A stretch of DNA of 35,140 nucleotides from an uncultured Porphyromonadaceae bacterium (GTDB lineage Bacteria; Bacteroidota; Bacteroidia; Bacteroidales; Muribaculaceae): contig CAMWNR010000010.1 of NCBI GenBank assembly GCA_947175665.1, forward strand, positions 1 through 35,140, given 5' to 3'. Under the pieces are notes generated by a model. That model was not told the origin of the DNA. It worked only from the letters and a program-made list of their open reading frames with translations, and searched no databases. The translations under genes were made by a program, and so were the position numbers. Shown here piece by piece: positions 1-8,668 of this stretch; the stretch's first letter is position 1, and each line of letters starts with the position of its first letter.

Positions 1-252
1 CTTCTCGGATTCGCATTTGAGGCGATTGCCAAGGGGGGAAATATGCCGTGCATCCTTAATGCGGCCAACGAGGTTGCTGTCGCAGGCTTTCTCCAAAATC
101 GCATCCGATTCCTCTCTATGGCGGAGGTGGCTAAAAATTGTATGGATACTATACATTTTATATCAAATCCTACGTTAGATGATCTGATAGCCACTCATCA
201 TGAGACAACACTTTATGCAAAAAATCTTATTGACCACTTTTCAACTCTTTAG
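1..252 (+). CDS. dxr: 1-deoxy-D-xylulose 5-phosphate reductoisomerase, 3' end only
   Basis: The reading frame is open from base 1 and gives the last 83 residues of Dxr (IspC), the NADPH-dependent enzyme that converts DXP to MEP in the cytoplasmic non-mevalonate isoprenoid pathway. The visible 'LNAANEVAVAGFL' segment is the family's highly conserved C-terminal active-site helix region, and the rest matches the family's helical C-terminal domain. The N-terminal NADPH-binding part lies outside the window. The stop at 250-252 is followed by only 6 nt before rseP, so the two are almost certainly co-transcribed, an arrangement common in Bacteroidetes. The first in-frame ATG (43) is internal and is not the start. 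Confidence 0.93.
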   Translation, partial: LLGFAFEAIAKGGNMPCILNAANEVAVAGFLQNRIRFLSMAEVAKNCMDTIHFISNPTLDDLIATHHETTLYAKNLIDHFSTL

Positions 253-258
253 TAAGTA

Positions 259-1803
259 ATGGATGTTTTTCTGATTAAAGCAACTCAACTTATCCTCGCC
301 CTCGCTTTTCTTATCATTATTCACGAATTCGGCCATTTCTTCTTTGCTCGCATTTTTGGCACCAAAGTAGAAAAGTTCTATATATTTTTCGATCCCTTCA
401 CCGAGATTTTCAAGTGGAAACCGGGCAAATATTTCGGTTTCTTCGGTTCTCACCATGAGATCAAAAAGAATAACACTAACAGCAATGATACTCAGGGGTC
501 TGACAATATCGCAACTGCTGCTGATGTTACCGCCACCGAAATTACTGACAAACCTTCAAAAAAGAAAAGTTCTTTCTGGGGCGACACCGAGTATGGCATT
601 GGTTGGATTCCTCTGGGCGGTTATTGCCGTATAGCCGGTATGATCGATGAGTCTATGGATACCGAGCAGATGAAGCAACCTGTACAGGATTGGGAATTCA
701 GAGCCAAACCGGCTTGGCAACGTCTGCTGATTATGATCGGTGGAGTGCTCTTCAACTTCCTGCTTGCCATTCTCATTTACGCAGGTATCGTTTATGCTAC
801 GGGTGAAAAATATGTACCTTTCCGCAATGCTCAACTCGGCATGACTTATTCACCCGCGGCCCACGAAATCGGTTTTAAGGATGGTGATATTCCACTTTAT
901 GCCGATGGCAAGGAACTCAATTACCCCGCCGATGCCATAATGGATATGCTTCAGGCGCGTAAAGTCACTGTCTTGCGTAATGGTAAGGATACTGTCAATA
1001 TCTCTATACCGGAGAAGTTTATCTTTACTCTCGAAGAGGAGCAGAAAGAGGGTAAGACTCCTTTCCATTTCATGACTTACCGCTTACCGACCCGCATCAC
1101 TCAGGTTATGAATGGCGAGGGAGCGGCCAAGGCCGGTATCCTTTCGGGTGATGAGATTATCGCAATCGACTCTATACCTACGCCCTCTCTATTTGAGTTT
1201 CAGGAGACTCTTGCCTCTGAGGCAAATCGTGTCAAAAAGAGCACGAACAGTAAAGAGGCTGACGTAACTCTTACTGTAGTGCGCGATAATGATGCATCTA
1301 AAGCAACCGCTAAAGATACCCTGCAGATACCGGTGCATCTCTCTGAGGGGAATAAAATGGGGGTAGGTCTTGAGGTGGATATTACTAAATTCTATCCTGC
1401 CGAAGAGAAACATTATTCTCTATTTGCAGCGATTCCTCGCGGTGTTGAGATGGGTACCGACAAACTGACTGCTTACGCAAAATCCATGAAGTTGGTAGCC
1501 ACCAAGGAAGGCGCTAAATCTATAGGCGGCTTCGGGTCTATAGGTGCCATATTTCCTGAGAAATGGGATTGGATCGCTTTCTGGAACATTGCTGCTTTCC
1601 TATCGGTGGCTCTCGCTTTCATGAATATACTTCCTATCCCTGCTCTCGACGGCGGTCACGTTTTATTCCTCCTTTATGAAATAATATTCCGCCGCAAACC
1701 GAGCGAGAAGTTTATGGAGAGAGCCCAGATGGTGGGTATGGCGATATTGCTATTACTCCTTATCTATGCCAATGGTATGGATATTATAAGACTGTTCAAG
1801 TAA
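259..1803 (+). CDS. rseP: RIP metalloprotease RseP (site-2 protease, M50)
   Basis: Membrane-embedded zinc protease that cleaves transmembrane segments of anti-sigma factors and remnant signal peptides. The zinc motif HEFGH is at residues 22-26 inside the first membrane helix, and the third ligand lies in the 'PALDGGH' motif (D464) near the C-terminal membrane segments. The central part (about 200-420) contains PDZ-like periplasmic sequence, with a 'GDEIIAIDSIP' carboxylate-loop-type turn. Residues about 70-105 form a low-complexity Asn/Thr/Lys insert, which lengthens the protein to 514 residues against about 450 for E. coli RseP. It starts 6 nt after the dxr stop. The start (ATG 259) overlaps the upstream TAGTAAGTAA sequence. 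Confidence 0.95.
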   Translation: MDVFLIKATQLILALAFLIIIHEFGHFFFARIFGTKVEKFYIFFDPFTEIFKWKPGKYFGFFGSHHEIKKNNTNSNDTQGSDNIATAADVTATEITDKPSKKKSSFWGDTEYGIGWIPLGGYCRIAGMIDESMDTEQMKQPVQDWEFRAKPAWQRLLIMIGGVLFNFLLAILIYAGIVYATGEKYVPFRNAQLGMTYSPAAHEIGFKDGDIPLYADGKELNYPADAIMDMLQARKVTVLRNGKDTVNISIPEKFIFTLEEEQKEGKTPFHFMTYRLPTRITQVMNGEGAAKAGILSGDEIIAIDSIPTPSLFEFQETLASEANRVKKSTNSKEADVTLTVVRDNDASKATAKDTLQIPVHLSEGNKMGVGLEVDITKFYPAEEKHYSLFAAIPRGVEMGTDKLTAYAKSMKLVATKEGAKSIGGFGSIGAIFPEKWDWIAFWNIAAFLSVALAFMNILPIPALDGGHVLFLLYEIIFRRKPSEKFMERAQMVGMAILLLLLIYANGMDIIRLFK

Positions 1804-1871
1804 GTAACGACTAATATATATCAGAATCTACATTGATTCCTATATATACAATCTACAAATATATTTAGGAA

Positions 1872-3056
1872 ATGAATAAAACCGAAATAATTCTTAAACC
1901 CGGCAAAGAGGAATCCATCTTACGCCACCACCCTTGGGTATTCTCGGGGGCAATTGCAAAAATCAACGGCGAACCCGAAGAGGGTGATTACGCAGTGGTA
2001 AAAAGTGCGGATGGTCGCGTATTGGGTATAGGCCACTACCAGATCGGCAGCATTACCGTGCGCCTGCTGGAGTTTGGCAAAGATTCTCTCGACGATGATT
2101 TCTATTTCCGCCGTCTGGATAATGCCGCTAAATTGCGTCGCTCACTCGGCTTGATCCGACCCGACAACAATTGTTTCCGCCTTATACACGGCGAGGGGGA
2201 TTTCTTACCCGGTCTCGTGGTTGACATCTATGGTGATACCGCCGTTATGCAGGCTCACTCTCCGGGCATGCACTTCGAGCGTAATACTATCGCCGAAGCA
2301 CTCACACGCCTCCCTGACATAAATATACGCAATGTCTATTATAAGAGTGAGACCACTCTGCCATTTAAAGCCCAACTTGATCCGCATAATGACTATATCA
2401 TCGGTTCGTTTGACGGCAACATTGCCATCGAGAACGGCCTGCAGTTCAATATCGATTGGCTTAAAGGACAAAAGACAGGCTTCTTTGTAGATCAGCGTGA
2501 GAATCGCGCCCTCCTCGAAAAGTTCGCTTTCGGTCGTAAGGTTCTTAATATGTTCTGTTATACCGGAGGCTTCTCGGTTTATGCCATGCGTGGCGGCGCA
2601 CTTAGTGTCGACTCGGTCGACTCTTCGGCCAAGGCGGCCGCTCTGACCGATGCCAATATCGAATTAAACTTCCCCGGTGATGCCCGACATCAGACTCATG
2701 CCGTAGACGCATTTAAATACCTCGCGGATATGCCAAAAGATAAGTATGACCTTATTATACTTGATCCTCCGGCATTTGCCAAACATCGCTCTGCATTAAA
2801 AAATGGTCTGATCGGTTATCGCAAACTTAATGCCAAGGGGTTTGAGAAAATTCGTTCGGGAGGTATCCTGTTTACTTTCTCCTGTTCGCAGGTTGTAAGC
2901 AGAGAGGCTTTCCGCCTTGCAGTCTTCTCTGCCGCAGCAAAATCCGGACGTAAAGTGCGGGTGTTGCATCAACTCACCCAACCGGCCGACCACCCCTTCG
3001 ACATATCCCACCCCGAAGGTGAATACCTGAAAGGCCTCGTACTCTATGTAGAGTAA
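1872..3056 (+). CDS. rlmI: RlmI-type class I SAM-dependent 23S rRNA (cytosine-C5) methyltransferase
   Basis: A 394-residue protein with an N-terminal PUA-like RNA-binding domain (about 1-75, containing 'HHPWVFSGAI') and a C-terminal Rossmann methyltransferase domain. SAM motif I is 'VLNMFCYTGGFSVYA'; motif IV is 'LDPPAFAK' at 297-304, typical of the RlmI/RlmK family; the C-terminal 'FSCSQVV' segment carries the expected cysteine. RlmI methylates C1962 of E. coli 23S rRNA; the equivalent target here is inferred. It is 68 nt downstream of rseP, so it could be in the same transcript or have its own promoter. The stop is part of a TAAGTAA motif, seen repeatedly in this window. Confidence 0.9.
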   Translation: MNKTEIILKPGKEESILRHHPWVFSGAIAKINGEPEEGDYAVVKSADGRVLGIGHYQIGSITVRLLEFGKDSLDDDFYFRRLDNAAKLRRSLGLIRPDNNCFRLIHGEGDFLPGLVVDIYGDTAVMQAHSPGMHFERNTIAEALTRLPDINIRNVYYKSETTLPFKAQLDPHNDYIIGSFDGNIAIENGLQFNIDWLKGQKTGFFVDQRENRALLEKFAFGRKVLNMFCYTGGFSVYAMRGGALSVDSVDSSAKAAALTDANIELNFPGDARHQTHAVDAFKYLADMPKDKYDLIILDPPAFAKHRSALKNGLIGYRKLNAKGFEKIRSGGILFTFSCSQVVSREAFRLAVFSAAAKSGRKVRVLHQLTQPADHPFDISHPEGEYLKGLVLYVE

Positions 3057-3190
3057 GTAACCTGCCTAAGGTCTCCGGAGCAAGTAATTTACTTTATGAA
3101 GATTATATATGGTATATACACCTTAGATATACTCTATCTAAATTACTTACGGTTCCAACCTTGTTTACATTAAAATTAAACCTGATATTT

Positions 3191-5209
3191 ATGAAAAAAT
3201 TTATTCCGGCTATGGCTCTCGTACCTATGCTTTCATTATCGCTCCATGCAGCCGAAGACAAAAATTTCAACTACCACGTTGATGATTTTGCCGACATCGA
3301 GGTGCTTCGCTACGAAGTACCCAAGTTCAACTCTCTCTCTCTGCAACAGAAGTTGATGACCTATTATCTTACTCAGGCTGCTCAGGCCGGTAGAGATATT
3401 ATCTGGGATCAGAACGGTAAATATAATCTCCCCCTGCGTAAGGCTCTCGAAGAGATTTATACCCGATATGACGGTGACAAAAACAGTCAGGATTTCAAGG
3501 CCTTTGAGAAATATCTTAAACAAGTCTGGTTTGGCAACGGTATCTATCACCACTATGCCAATGATAAATTCATCCCTGAGTTTTCGCAAGATTTCTTCTC
3601 GGCTCAGTATGATCTGATTCCCGCTGACCGACTCCCCTCTATACCGGGTCTCGCAGGTAATGAAGTTAAGGCGATGCTTAATAAGGTTATTTTTGATCCG
3701 GCATTTATGCCTAAGAAAGTTAACCAGGACAGCAATGCCGATGTAGTCGCCACCTCCTACGGTAACCTTTATGAGGGAGTCACTCAGCAGGAAGTGGAAG
3801 ATTACTATAACCTCCTTAAAGATCCCAATGATGCCACCCCCATCTCATACGGACTTAACGCTAAAGTAGTAAAAAAGGACGGTAAGGTTCAAGAAGAAGT
3901 GTATCACCTTAACGGCCTTTATGGTCCTGCAATCGCCAAAATCATATACTGGCTTGATATGGCTAAGAGCGTTGCTGAAAATGATGCTCAGCGGGAGTAC
4001 ATCACACGCCTCATCGATTTCTATGTTACCGGTGACCTCCGACTCTTTGATGAGTATTCTATACTTTGGGCCGAAGATACCAAGTCTGATGTAGATTTTG
4101 TAAACGGCTTTATTGAGTCGTATAACGATCCTCTCGGCATGACCGGCTCTTGGGAATCTTACGTCAACTTTAAGAACCGTGAGGCTTCTGCCCGCACTGA
4201 GGCCATTTCGGGCAATGCTCAATGGTTTGAAGACCACTCTCCGGTAAACCCTGCTTTCCGCAAACCGGAAGTTAAGGGGGTATCTGCTAAGGTTATAACC
4301 GCTTCTTACCTCGGCGGTGATGCGTTCCCCGCTACCGCGATTGGTATTAACCTCCCTAACGCCAACTGGATCCGCGCTGCTCACGGTTCTAAATCGGTAA
4401 CACTTGAGAATATTACCGAGGCTTACGCACTCGCCTCTATCGGCAACGGTTTTAACGAAGAGTTTGTAATTGATGCTCCCACCTCCAAACTCCTCGATGA
4501 TTACCTCTATATTACCGATATGCTCCATACCGACCTTCACGAGTGCCTCGGTCACGCTTCAGGCCGTCTTAACCCCGGAGTGGATCAGGATGCTCTTAAG
4601 GAGCATGGCGCTACCCTCGAAGAGGCGCGTGCCGACCTCTTTGCTCTTTACTATCTCCCGGATGCAAAACTTCAGGAAATCGGTGTGCTCGATAATCCCG
4701 ATGCCTACAAGGCGGAGTACTATAAATATATGCTCAACGGATTGATGACTCAACTCAACCGCATCGAACCCGGCAAGGATGTAGAAGAGGCACACATGCG
4801 TAACCGCCAACTTATCGCCAAGTGGGTACTCGAGAAGGGTAAGAAAGATAAGGTTATGGAACTGGTCAAGAAAAATGGTAAAACTTACGTCAAGATCAAT
4901 AACTACAAGAAAATGCGCGATCTGATCGGCCAACTCCTTGCTGAGATACAACGCATCAAGAGTGAAGGTGACTATAAGGCAGGCAATGATCTCGTGCAGA
5001 AATATGCCGTTAAGGTTGATCCGAAATTACATAAGGAGGTGCTGGATCGCTATGCCAAACTCAATATTCCCCCATATCGCGGATTTATCAACCCCGTTTA
5101 CAAACTCGTGAAAAACGATAACGGTGAAATTATTGATGTCACCATCGATTACACCGAAGGGTATACTGACCAGATGCTCCGCCTCTCACGCGATCATTCC
5201 AATTTATAA
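3191..5209 (+). CDS. dipeptidyl peptidase III (peptidase family M49), secreted
   Basis: Zinc metallopeptidase that removes dipeptides from the N-terminus of oligopeptides. Family M49 is identified by the unusual six-residue motif HECLGH (450-455 from this start) and the second motif EEARAD (477-482) supplying the third zinc ligand. A signal peptide 'MKKFIPAMALVPMLSLSLHA' is clear when translation begins at the ATG at 3191; a longer in-frame start at 3161 would put ten extra residues before it and is less likely. The signal implies periplasmic or surface peptide degradation, which suits a protein-using gut bacterium. About 672 residues, normal for bacterial M49. Monocistronic, with long gaps on both sides. 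Confidence 0.92.
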   Translation: MKKFIPAMALVPMLSLSLHAAEDKNFNYHVDDFADIEVLRYEVPKFNSLSLQQKLMTYYLTQAAQAGRDIIWDQNGKYNLPLRKALEEIYTRYDGDKNSQDFKAFEKYLKQVWFGNGIYHHYANDKFIPEFSQDFFSAQYDLIPADRLPSIPGLAGNEVKAMLNKVIFDPAFMPKKVNQDSNADVVATSYGNLYEGVTQQEVEDYYNLLKDPNDATPISYGLNAKVVKKDGKVQEEVYHLNGLYGPAIAKIIYWLDMAKSVAENDAQREYITRLIDFYVTGDLRLFDEYSILWAEDTKSDVDFVNGFIESYNDPLGMTGSWESYVNFKNREASARTEAISGNAQWFEDHSPVNPAFRKPEVKGVSAKVITASYLGGDAFPATAIGINLPNANWIRAAHGSKSVTLENITEAYALASIGNGFNEEFVIDAPTSKLLDDYLYITDMLHTDLHECLGHASGRLNPGVDQDALKEHGATLEEARADLFALYYLPDAKLQEIGVLDNPDAYKAEYYKYMLNGLMTQLNRIEPGKDVEEAHMRNRQLIAKWVLEKGKKDKVMELVKKNGKTYVKINNYKKMRDLIGQLLAEIQRIKSEGDYKAGNDLVQKYAVKVDPKLHKEVLDRYAKLNIPPYRGFINPVYKLVKNDNGEIIDVTIDYTEGYTDQMLRLSRDHSNL

Positions 5210-5250
5210 CTTGAAGTTGTTTAAACTTATTTCTTCGTTAAAATTTCGTC

Positions 5251-5335
5251 AGATTTTTGAGTGGATTTCTCCATCCGAAGAGGGAGTTTAGCGTGCTAAG
5301 CGACCGATGAGGAGGAAGAAAGCCGCCAAAAAGAT
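5251..5335 (+). repeat. structured intergenic element, copy 1
   Basis: An 85-nt element bounded by AGATTTTTGAG on the left and CAAAAAGAT on the right. Exactly the same boundary words bound an 84-nt segment at 10415-10498. In this copy a hairpin, GTTTAGC/GCTAAGC (5286-5292 and 5295-5301, one G.U pair), begins 35 nt from the left edge, the same offset as the hairpin in copy 2. A second hairpin, CCGCCA/TGGCGG (5324-5340), surrounds the right edge. Function unknown; it could be a mobile repeat, a small RNA or a transcript-end structure. Confidence 0.6.
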
Positions 5336-5418
5336 GGCGGAAGATTAATGAAGAGATTATAAAATTCACAACATTTAACAATTATATTCAATCGTAAATA
5401 AGGTTAAACAACTTCATA

Positions 5419-5895
5419 ATGTTGAAATCTATTAAACATCAATTTATGGCTTTCCGCAATGGCATCGTTGCCGATGCCTTGCGTAAAGCCGGTGATCCGC
5501 ACAGTGTGATATTCGGTCTGCAACTTCCGCAGATAACCGAAATTTCACGCACTCTCCCCCACGATGCCGATCTTGCCCGCGCCCTTTGGCAAGACCGCAA
5601 TGTCAGGGAATCCAGACTTCTCGCCACGCGAATATTCCCTGCCGACCAACTTACAGTTGATGAGGCTTACGATATGATTCGCTCTGTATGCACCCGGGAA
5701 GAGGCCGATATTATCACCTTCTATCTGCTCAAGCACACCCAACATCTCCCTACTCTTCTTAATATGATAGAGACCTCCGAAGTTCAGGACAGCGGGCAGC
5801 AGGGAGACCAAAACGAAGCGAGCGCAGCCAACTGCAAACTCTCAGATACAGTAAGAATGTGGATCACAGACGCCATAAAAAGAAATATCGGGTAA
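5419..5895 (+). CDS. AlkD-like DNA alkylation repair / HEAT-repeat protein (short form)
   Basis: A 158-residue soluble protein with helical repeats and the segment 'WQDRNVRESRLLATRIF', which resembles the AlkD/DNA-alkylation-repair HEAT-like family, whose members excise bulky or positively charged N3/N7-alkylated purines. It is shorter than classical AlkD (about 230 residues) and resembles the truncated Bacteroidales versions, so glycosylase activity is uncertain. The C-terminus (from about residue 122) is Gln/Ser/Asn-rich before a final helix. The stop codon (5893-5895) lies in the loop of the rho-independent terminator, so the gene is the last of its transcript. Confidence 0.6.
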   Translation: MLKSIKHQFMAFRNGIVADALRKAGDPHSVIFGLQLPQITEISRTLPHDADLARALWQDRNVRESRLLATRIFPADQLTVDEAYDMIRSVCTREEADIITFYLLKHTQHLPTLLNMIETSEVQDSGQQGDQNEASAANCKLSDTVRMWITDAIKRNIG

Positions 5896-5912
5896 TCCCG
5901 ATATTTCTTTTT
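5877..5912 (+). terminator. rho-independent terminator overlapping a stop codon
   Basis: A perfect inverted repeat AAAAAGAAATATCGGG / CCCGATATTTCTTTTT (5877-5892 and 5897-5912) with a 4-nt loop TAAT. The right arm ends in a U tract. The loop contains the TAA stop (5893-5895) of the upstream gene, so the whole left arm is coding. Because of its symmetry it could also work on the other strand. Confidence 0.9.
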
Positions 5913-6129
5913 ATGTATATACTTCAACCCTGCTGATCTCACACTACATTCTAACCTCTCGTGCCTGAGAAAATATCTGATAGCGATATGACGCTTATTC
6001 ACCCACTGCCATTCATCGTCCCGGTTCTTGCGTATTCGGATCGTAAAACTGTTTAATACCCTAATCTACAAATACTTTTTTGCATATTTAATGTATATAA
6101 AGCGAGTAAAAATAATAAAGTAACAATTA
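5913..6129. other. gene-free stretch upstream of the large secreted protein
   Basis: Between the terminator and the promoter region of the 6285 gene I see no gene with recognisable features, no tRNA and no long repeat. Composition becomes strongly AT-rich from about 6050 onward, as usual for Bacteroidetes upstream regions. Confidence 0.5.
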
Positions 6130-6183
6130 AGAAATGAAAAATTTAAAAAAAATTTTCATTTCTCATTTTTTTTATTACCTTTG
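6130..6183 (+). promoter_or_regulatory. Bacteroidetes promoter with overlapping inverted repeat
   Basis: The -7 element TACCTTTG (6176-6183) fits the Bacteroidetes consensus TAnnTTTG perfectly. The expected -33 position (about 6152-6156) holds only a T-rich TTTT. The same position is part of an 11-bp inverted repeat AGAAATGAAAA (6130-6140) / TTTTCATTTCT (6153-6163), which may be an operator or hairpin. Transcription would begin near 6190, leaving a leader of about 95 nt before the ATG at 6285. Confidence 0.65.
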
Positions 6184-6284
6184 TGACCGAAGATTACCAA
6201 TAAATGTGATATCTATTGCATCTTCTAATTTTCCTCCTCAACCGCGTGAATATTATTTTTTTTAATTAACCAAATTAACTACAA

Positions 6285-8291
6285 ATGAAAAAGTTTTTAC
6301 TCGCATTTGGTGTTTTGGCCACTTTGACTGCCTCTGCAGCCAATCAGTACGGAAGTAAGCCTGCCGAAGGCTTTCTTAACACTGCCGACAATTCCGGTGG
6401 TATCGCAAGTATCGAGATTGATGTTAACAATGCTGTAATCAATCGCAACTGCACTCTGTATGCAACTCTTAGTAAGGGTGGTCAAATCATTAAGGCTATC
6501 CCCGCCAGCAACACAAGAATGGTTTATACCTACCAAGGATTTGACCGTACAGAGGTAGGTACTCCCCATATCACCTTCTACAACGAAGCAAATTCTCCCG
6601 CTTCTACAGGTGGTAATTTCGTAGTTACTATCCCCTCTAACTTCTTTACCGTAAATGGCAAGCCCAATGCTCGCCTTGAGTATTCATTTACTGTTGAGGG
6701 TGACGGTGTGACTAAAGTCGTAACTCCTACCCCCGGTGCAAGCATCACTGAGTTTACTACACTCAGCATCAACTTCGAGAATGCTTCTCGCATACAATAT
6801 ACCGGTGGTACTACAGGCATCAATATCGAATATGCTAACCCTGAAAATGACGAGGAGACTCTCTTTATCTATCCTAAGGATGTAACTGTCGATGGTACTG
6901 TTCTTACCGCTACTTTCGACCCCTATACCGTAGAAGGTCAGATATTCGTAAACGTTAACTCCGGTGTTGTCCGCTATCAGGAAATCGGTGAATCCGGCAC
7001 TAAGACTATGGGTCAACAACTTTACCGTTACTACATCGCTCCCGCTATGGACAACGGTTTCACCCTCACTCCCGGTCCTGCCACTGTAACTTCACTCAAG
7101 CCCTATAAGAGCGGCATGGTTACCAGCACTGTAAACGGTTCTACTTACGAAATCATGCGCAGCGATTACTTCGATCTTAAACTCCCCGAAGGTTATACTT
7201 GTGGCAATGTTGCCGCTCGTCGCGTAGTTCTCGCTCAGGAGCAGGCTGACGGTACTTTGAAAAATACTTCCAAGTACTTCAACAACTGGGCTGCTAACTC
7301 TACTAAAGACGCTTATACTCTCTACCTCACCGGTGATGAGAATACTGAAGTAAAACTCGCTCCCGGTAAGTACTGGCTCGTTATCCCGAGCAGTTCTTTC
7401 TATGTAATGGCTCCCGGTGCTACTGCCGCTGCTCCTTACGCTACTGAACTTAAGTTCGGTCCTTGGATCGTAGAAGGCGAACCCGCTCAGTACACTGTAA
7501 CTCCCTCTGAAGAACCTGTTGACGCTATCTCTACTATCCAGATTAAATTTGATGAAGGTTCTGACGTAGTAGTTAATAAAATCGGTTGGTTTACTATCAT
7601 GGAAGATGTAGTGGAATATGACGTTCGCGGTGTTGCTGACGGCAACGTAGTAACTCTCACTATCTCTCCCGCTCTCACTACTCCCGGTGAATACAAACTC
7701 ATCTCTGAGGCTTCTAATATCAAAGTTAACGGTGTAGATACTGCAGTATCTGCAACATTTACAGTTATCAAGAGTTTCATCACCGAACTCAATCTCCTCT
7801 GTAACGGCGAACCCGCACAAGGTGAGGTAGTAGAAGATGAAGACTACGGTAATGTTTGGGCTGTTTCAGTTCACACTCCCGCAAACTCTGACGTTGCTTC
7901 TGTGACTTTCGAACTTCCCCTCGGTTACGATGAAGTTTACACATTCGATTATGAAGTATCTACCGACAGACTCCTTGCTAACAAGCGTATCCCCGCTGAT
8001 GACATCCTTGCTGCCGGCTTCCAGCCCATTGCTAACAACACAATCGAAAACCTCAGCATCGGTACTCACTTCATCGGCTTCACTTACGGCTCTAACGGTG
8101 ACTTCCTCGTACCCTCTATGATGACTCTTACAGTGCTTAAGGGTGAGGACAACGAATCCACTGGTGTTAACGAAGTAGTTGCAGCAGAAGAGGCTGAATA
8201 CTACACTCTCCAGGGTGTAAAAGTTGCTAACCCCGAAAAAGGCATCTACATCAAGGTTGCCAACGGCAAAGCAGTTAAAGTAAACCTCTAA
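6285..8291 (+). CDS. large secreted repeat protein with sorting-type C-terminal tail
   Basis: A 668-residue exported protein of unknown function. The N-terminus 'MKKFLLAFGVLATLTASA' is a signal peptide. The body is beta-rich and built from several similar units, each opening with a phrase like 'VTPTPGASITEFTTLSINF' (about 147), 'TLTPGPATVTSLKP' (about 260) or 'VTPSEEPVDAISTIQIKF' (about 405), suggesting tandem Ig-like domains. The C-terminus 'YYTLQGVKV...GIYIKVANGKAVKV' resembles the short tail on many secreted proteins of Prevotella/Muribaculaceae and is reminiscent of type IX secretion C-terminal domains; that link is inferred. Codon choice is noticeably uniform (ctc, tac, act), consistent with high expression. 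It has its own promoter and terminator, so it is a separate unit from the pigment cluster. Confidence 0.8.
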   Translation: MKKFLLAFGVLATLTASAANQYGSKPAEGFLNTADNSGGIASIEIDVNNAVINRNCTLYATLSKGGQIIKAIPASNTRMVYTYQGFDRTEVGTPHITFYNEANSPASTGGNFVVTIPSNFFTVNGKPNARLEYSFTVEGDGVTKVVTPTPGASITEFTTLSINFENASRIQYTGGTTGINIEYANPENDEETLFIYPKDVTVDGTVLTATFDPYTVEGQIFVNVNSGVVRYQEIGESGTKTMGQQLYRYYIAPAMDNGFTLTPGPATVTSLKPYKSGMVTSTVNGSTYEIMRSDYFDLKLPEGYTCGNVAARRVVLAQEQADGTLKNTSKYFNNWAANSTKDAYTLYLTGDENTEVKLAPGKYWLVIPSSSFYVMAPGATAAAPYATELKFGPWIVEGEPAQYTVTPSEEPVDAISTIQIKFDEGSDVVVNKIGWFTIMEDVVEYDVRGVADGNVVTLTISPALTTPGEYKLISEASNIKVNGVDTAVSATFTVIKSFITELNLLCNGEPAQGEVVEDEDYGNVWAVSVHTPANSDVASVTFELPLGYDEVYTFDYEVSTDRLLANKRIPADDILAAGFQPIANNTIENLSIGTHFIGFTYGSNGDFLVPSMMTLTVLKGEDNESTGVNEVVAAEEAEYYTLQGVKVANPEKGIYIKVANGKAVKVNL

Positions 8292-8311
8292 TCCCCATAC
8301 ACAACAATATC

Positions 8312-8342
8312 AAAAGCGCTCCGGTGACGGAGCGCTTTTTTT
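8312..8342 (+). terminator. rho-independent terminator
   Basis: A perfect 12-bp stem AAAAGCGCTCCG / CGGAGCGCTTTT (8312-8323 and 8328-8339) with loop GTGA, followed by further T residues to 8342. It lies 20 nt after the stop of the secreted repeat protein and should isolate it from the downstream cluster. Confidence 0.93.
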
Positions 8343-8409
8343 ATTACCCATCCCCCTCCCCTCAATCTCTAATGTCGCGAAGCATTCCTCCTTGTAAATA
8401 TCGAGACTC

Positions 8410-8521
8410 ATCCCGCATAGCGGGATTTCAGCATAGGCACGTATCCGGCAAAGCCGAAGGGTTTGCCGGGTGCGTGTATATTGTAGTTCCCACTCCGAAA
8501 ACTGTGCCGCGTTAGCGGTAC
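8410..8521. repeat. cluster of three hairpins in intergenic DNA
   Basis: Three stems occur in about 110 nt: ATCCCGC-ata-GCGGGAT (8410-8426, perfect); CACGTATCCGGCAAA paired with TTTGCCGGGTGCGTG (8438-8452 and 8462-8476, about 15 bp with two non-Watson-Crick positions); and GTGCCGC-gtta-GCGGTAC (8504-8521, one G.U). The hairpins resemble REP-like palindromes or a structured non-coding RNA. No open frame crosses the area convincingly and no promoter is obvious. Confidence 0.55.
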
Positions 8522-8646
8522 TTCTAAACGCGGAATAATATATGGAATTTGACTATTTTTGACCGGAAAATCTACTCCCGAACGCAATTACAAAAACCGA
8601 TATTACCCTCTGATTCAGTGCGACTTAACTAAAATAAATATCCAAA

Positions 8647-8668
8647 TCTCTTAGGAAGAGATTTGGAT
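8647..8668 (+). repeat. left inverted repeat of a putative invertible promoter (IRL)
   Basis: The 22 nt at 8647-8668 are the exact reverse complement of 8828-8849, checked base by base; the match stops at both ends. IRL is also the right part of a larger 29-nt near-palindrome (8640-8668: 13-nt arms around the asymmetric centre AGG). Confidence 0.85.

Noticed and set aside
3161..3190. Upstream in-frame start of the M49 peptidase
   Set aside because: Would place ten residues before an otherwise standard signal peptide; the ATG at 3191 is better.
3845..4555. 236-codon open frame on the minus strand inside the M49 peptidase gene
   Set aside because: It lies wholly antisense to a gene with a clear family match and shows no protein family features; a shadow of biased codon use.
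7092..7820. 242-codon minus-strand open frame inside the large secreted protein gene
   Set aside because: Antisense shadow of a repetitive, codon-biased gene; no domain features.
8640..8668. The left 29-nt palindrome as a rho-independent terminator
   Set aside because: No T tract follows and a better terminator already exists at 8312-8342; the exact inverted match to 8828-8849 is better explained otherwise.
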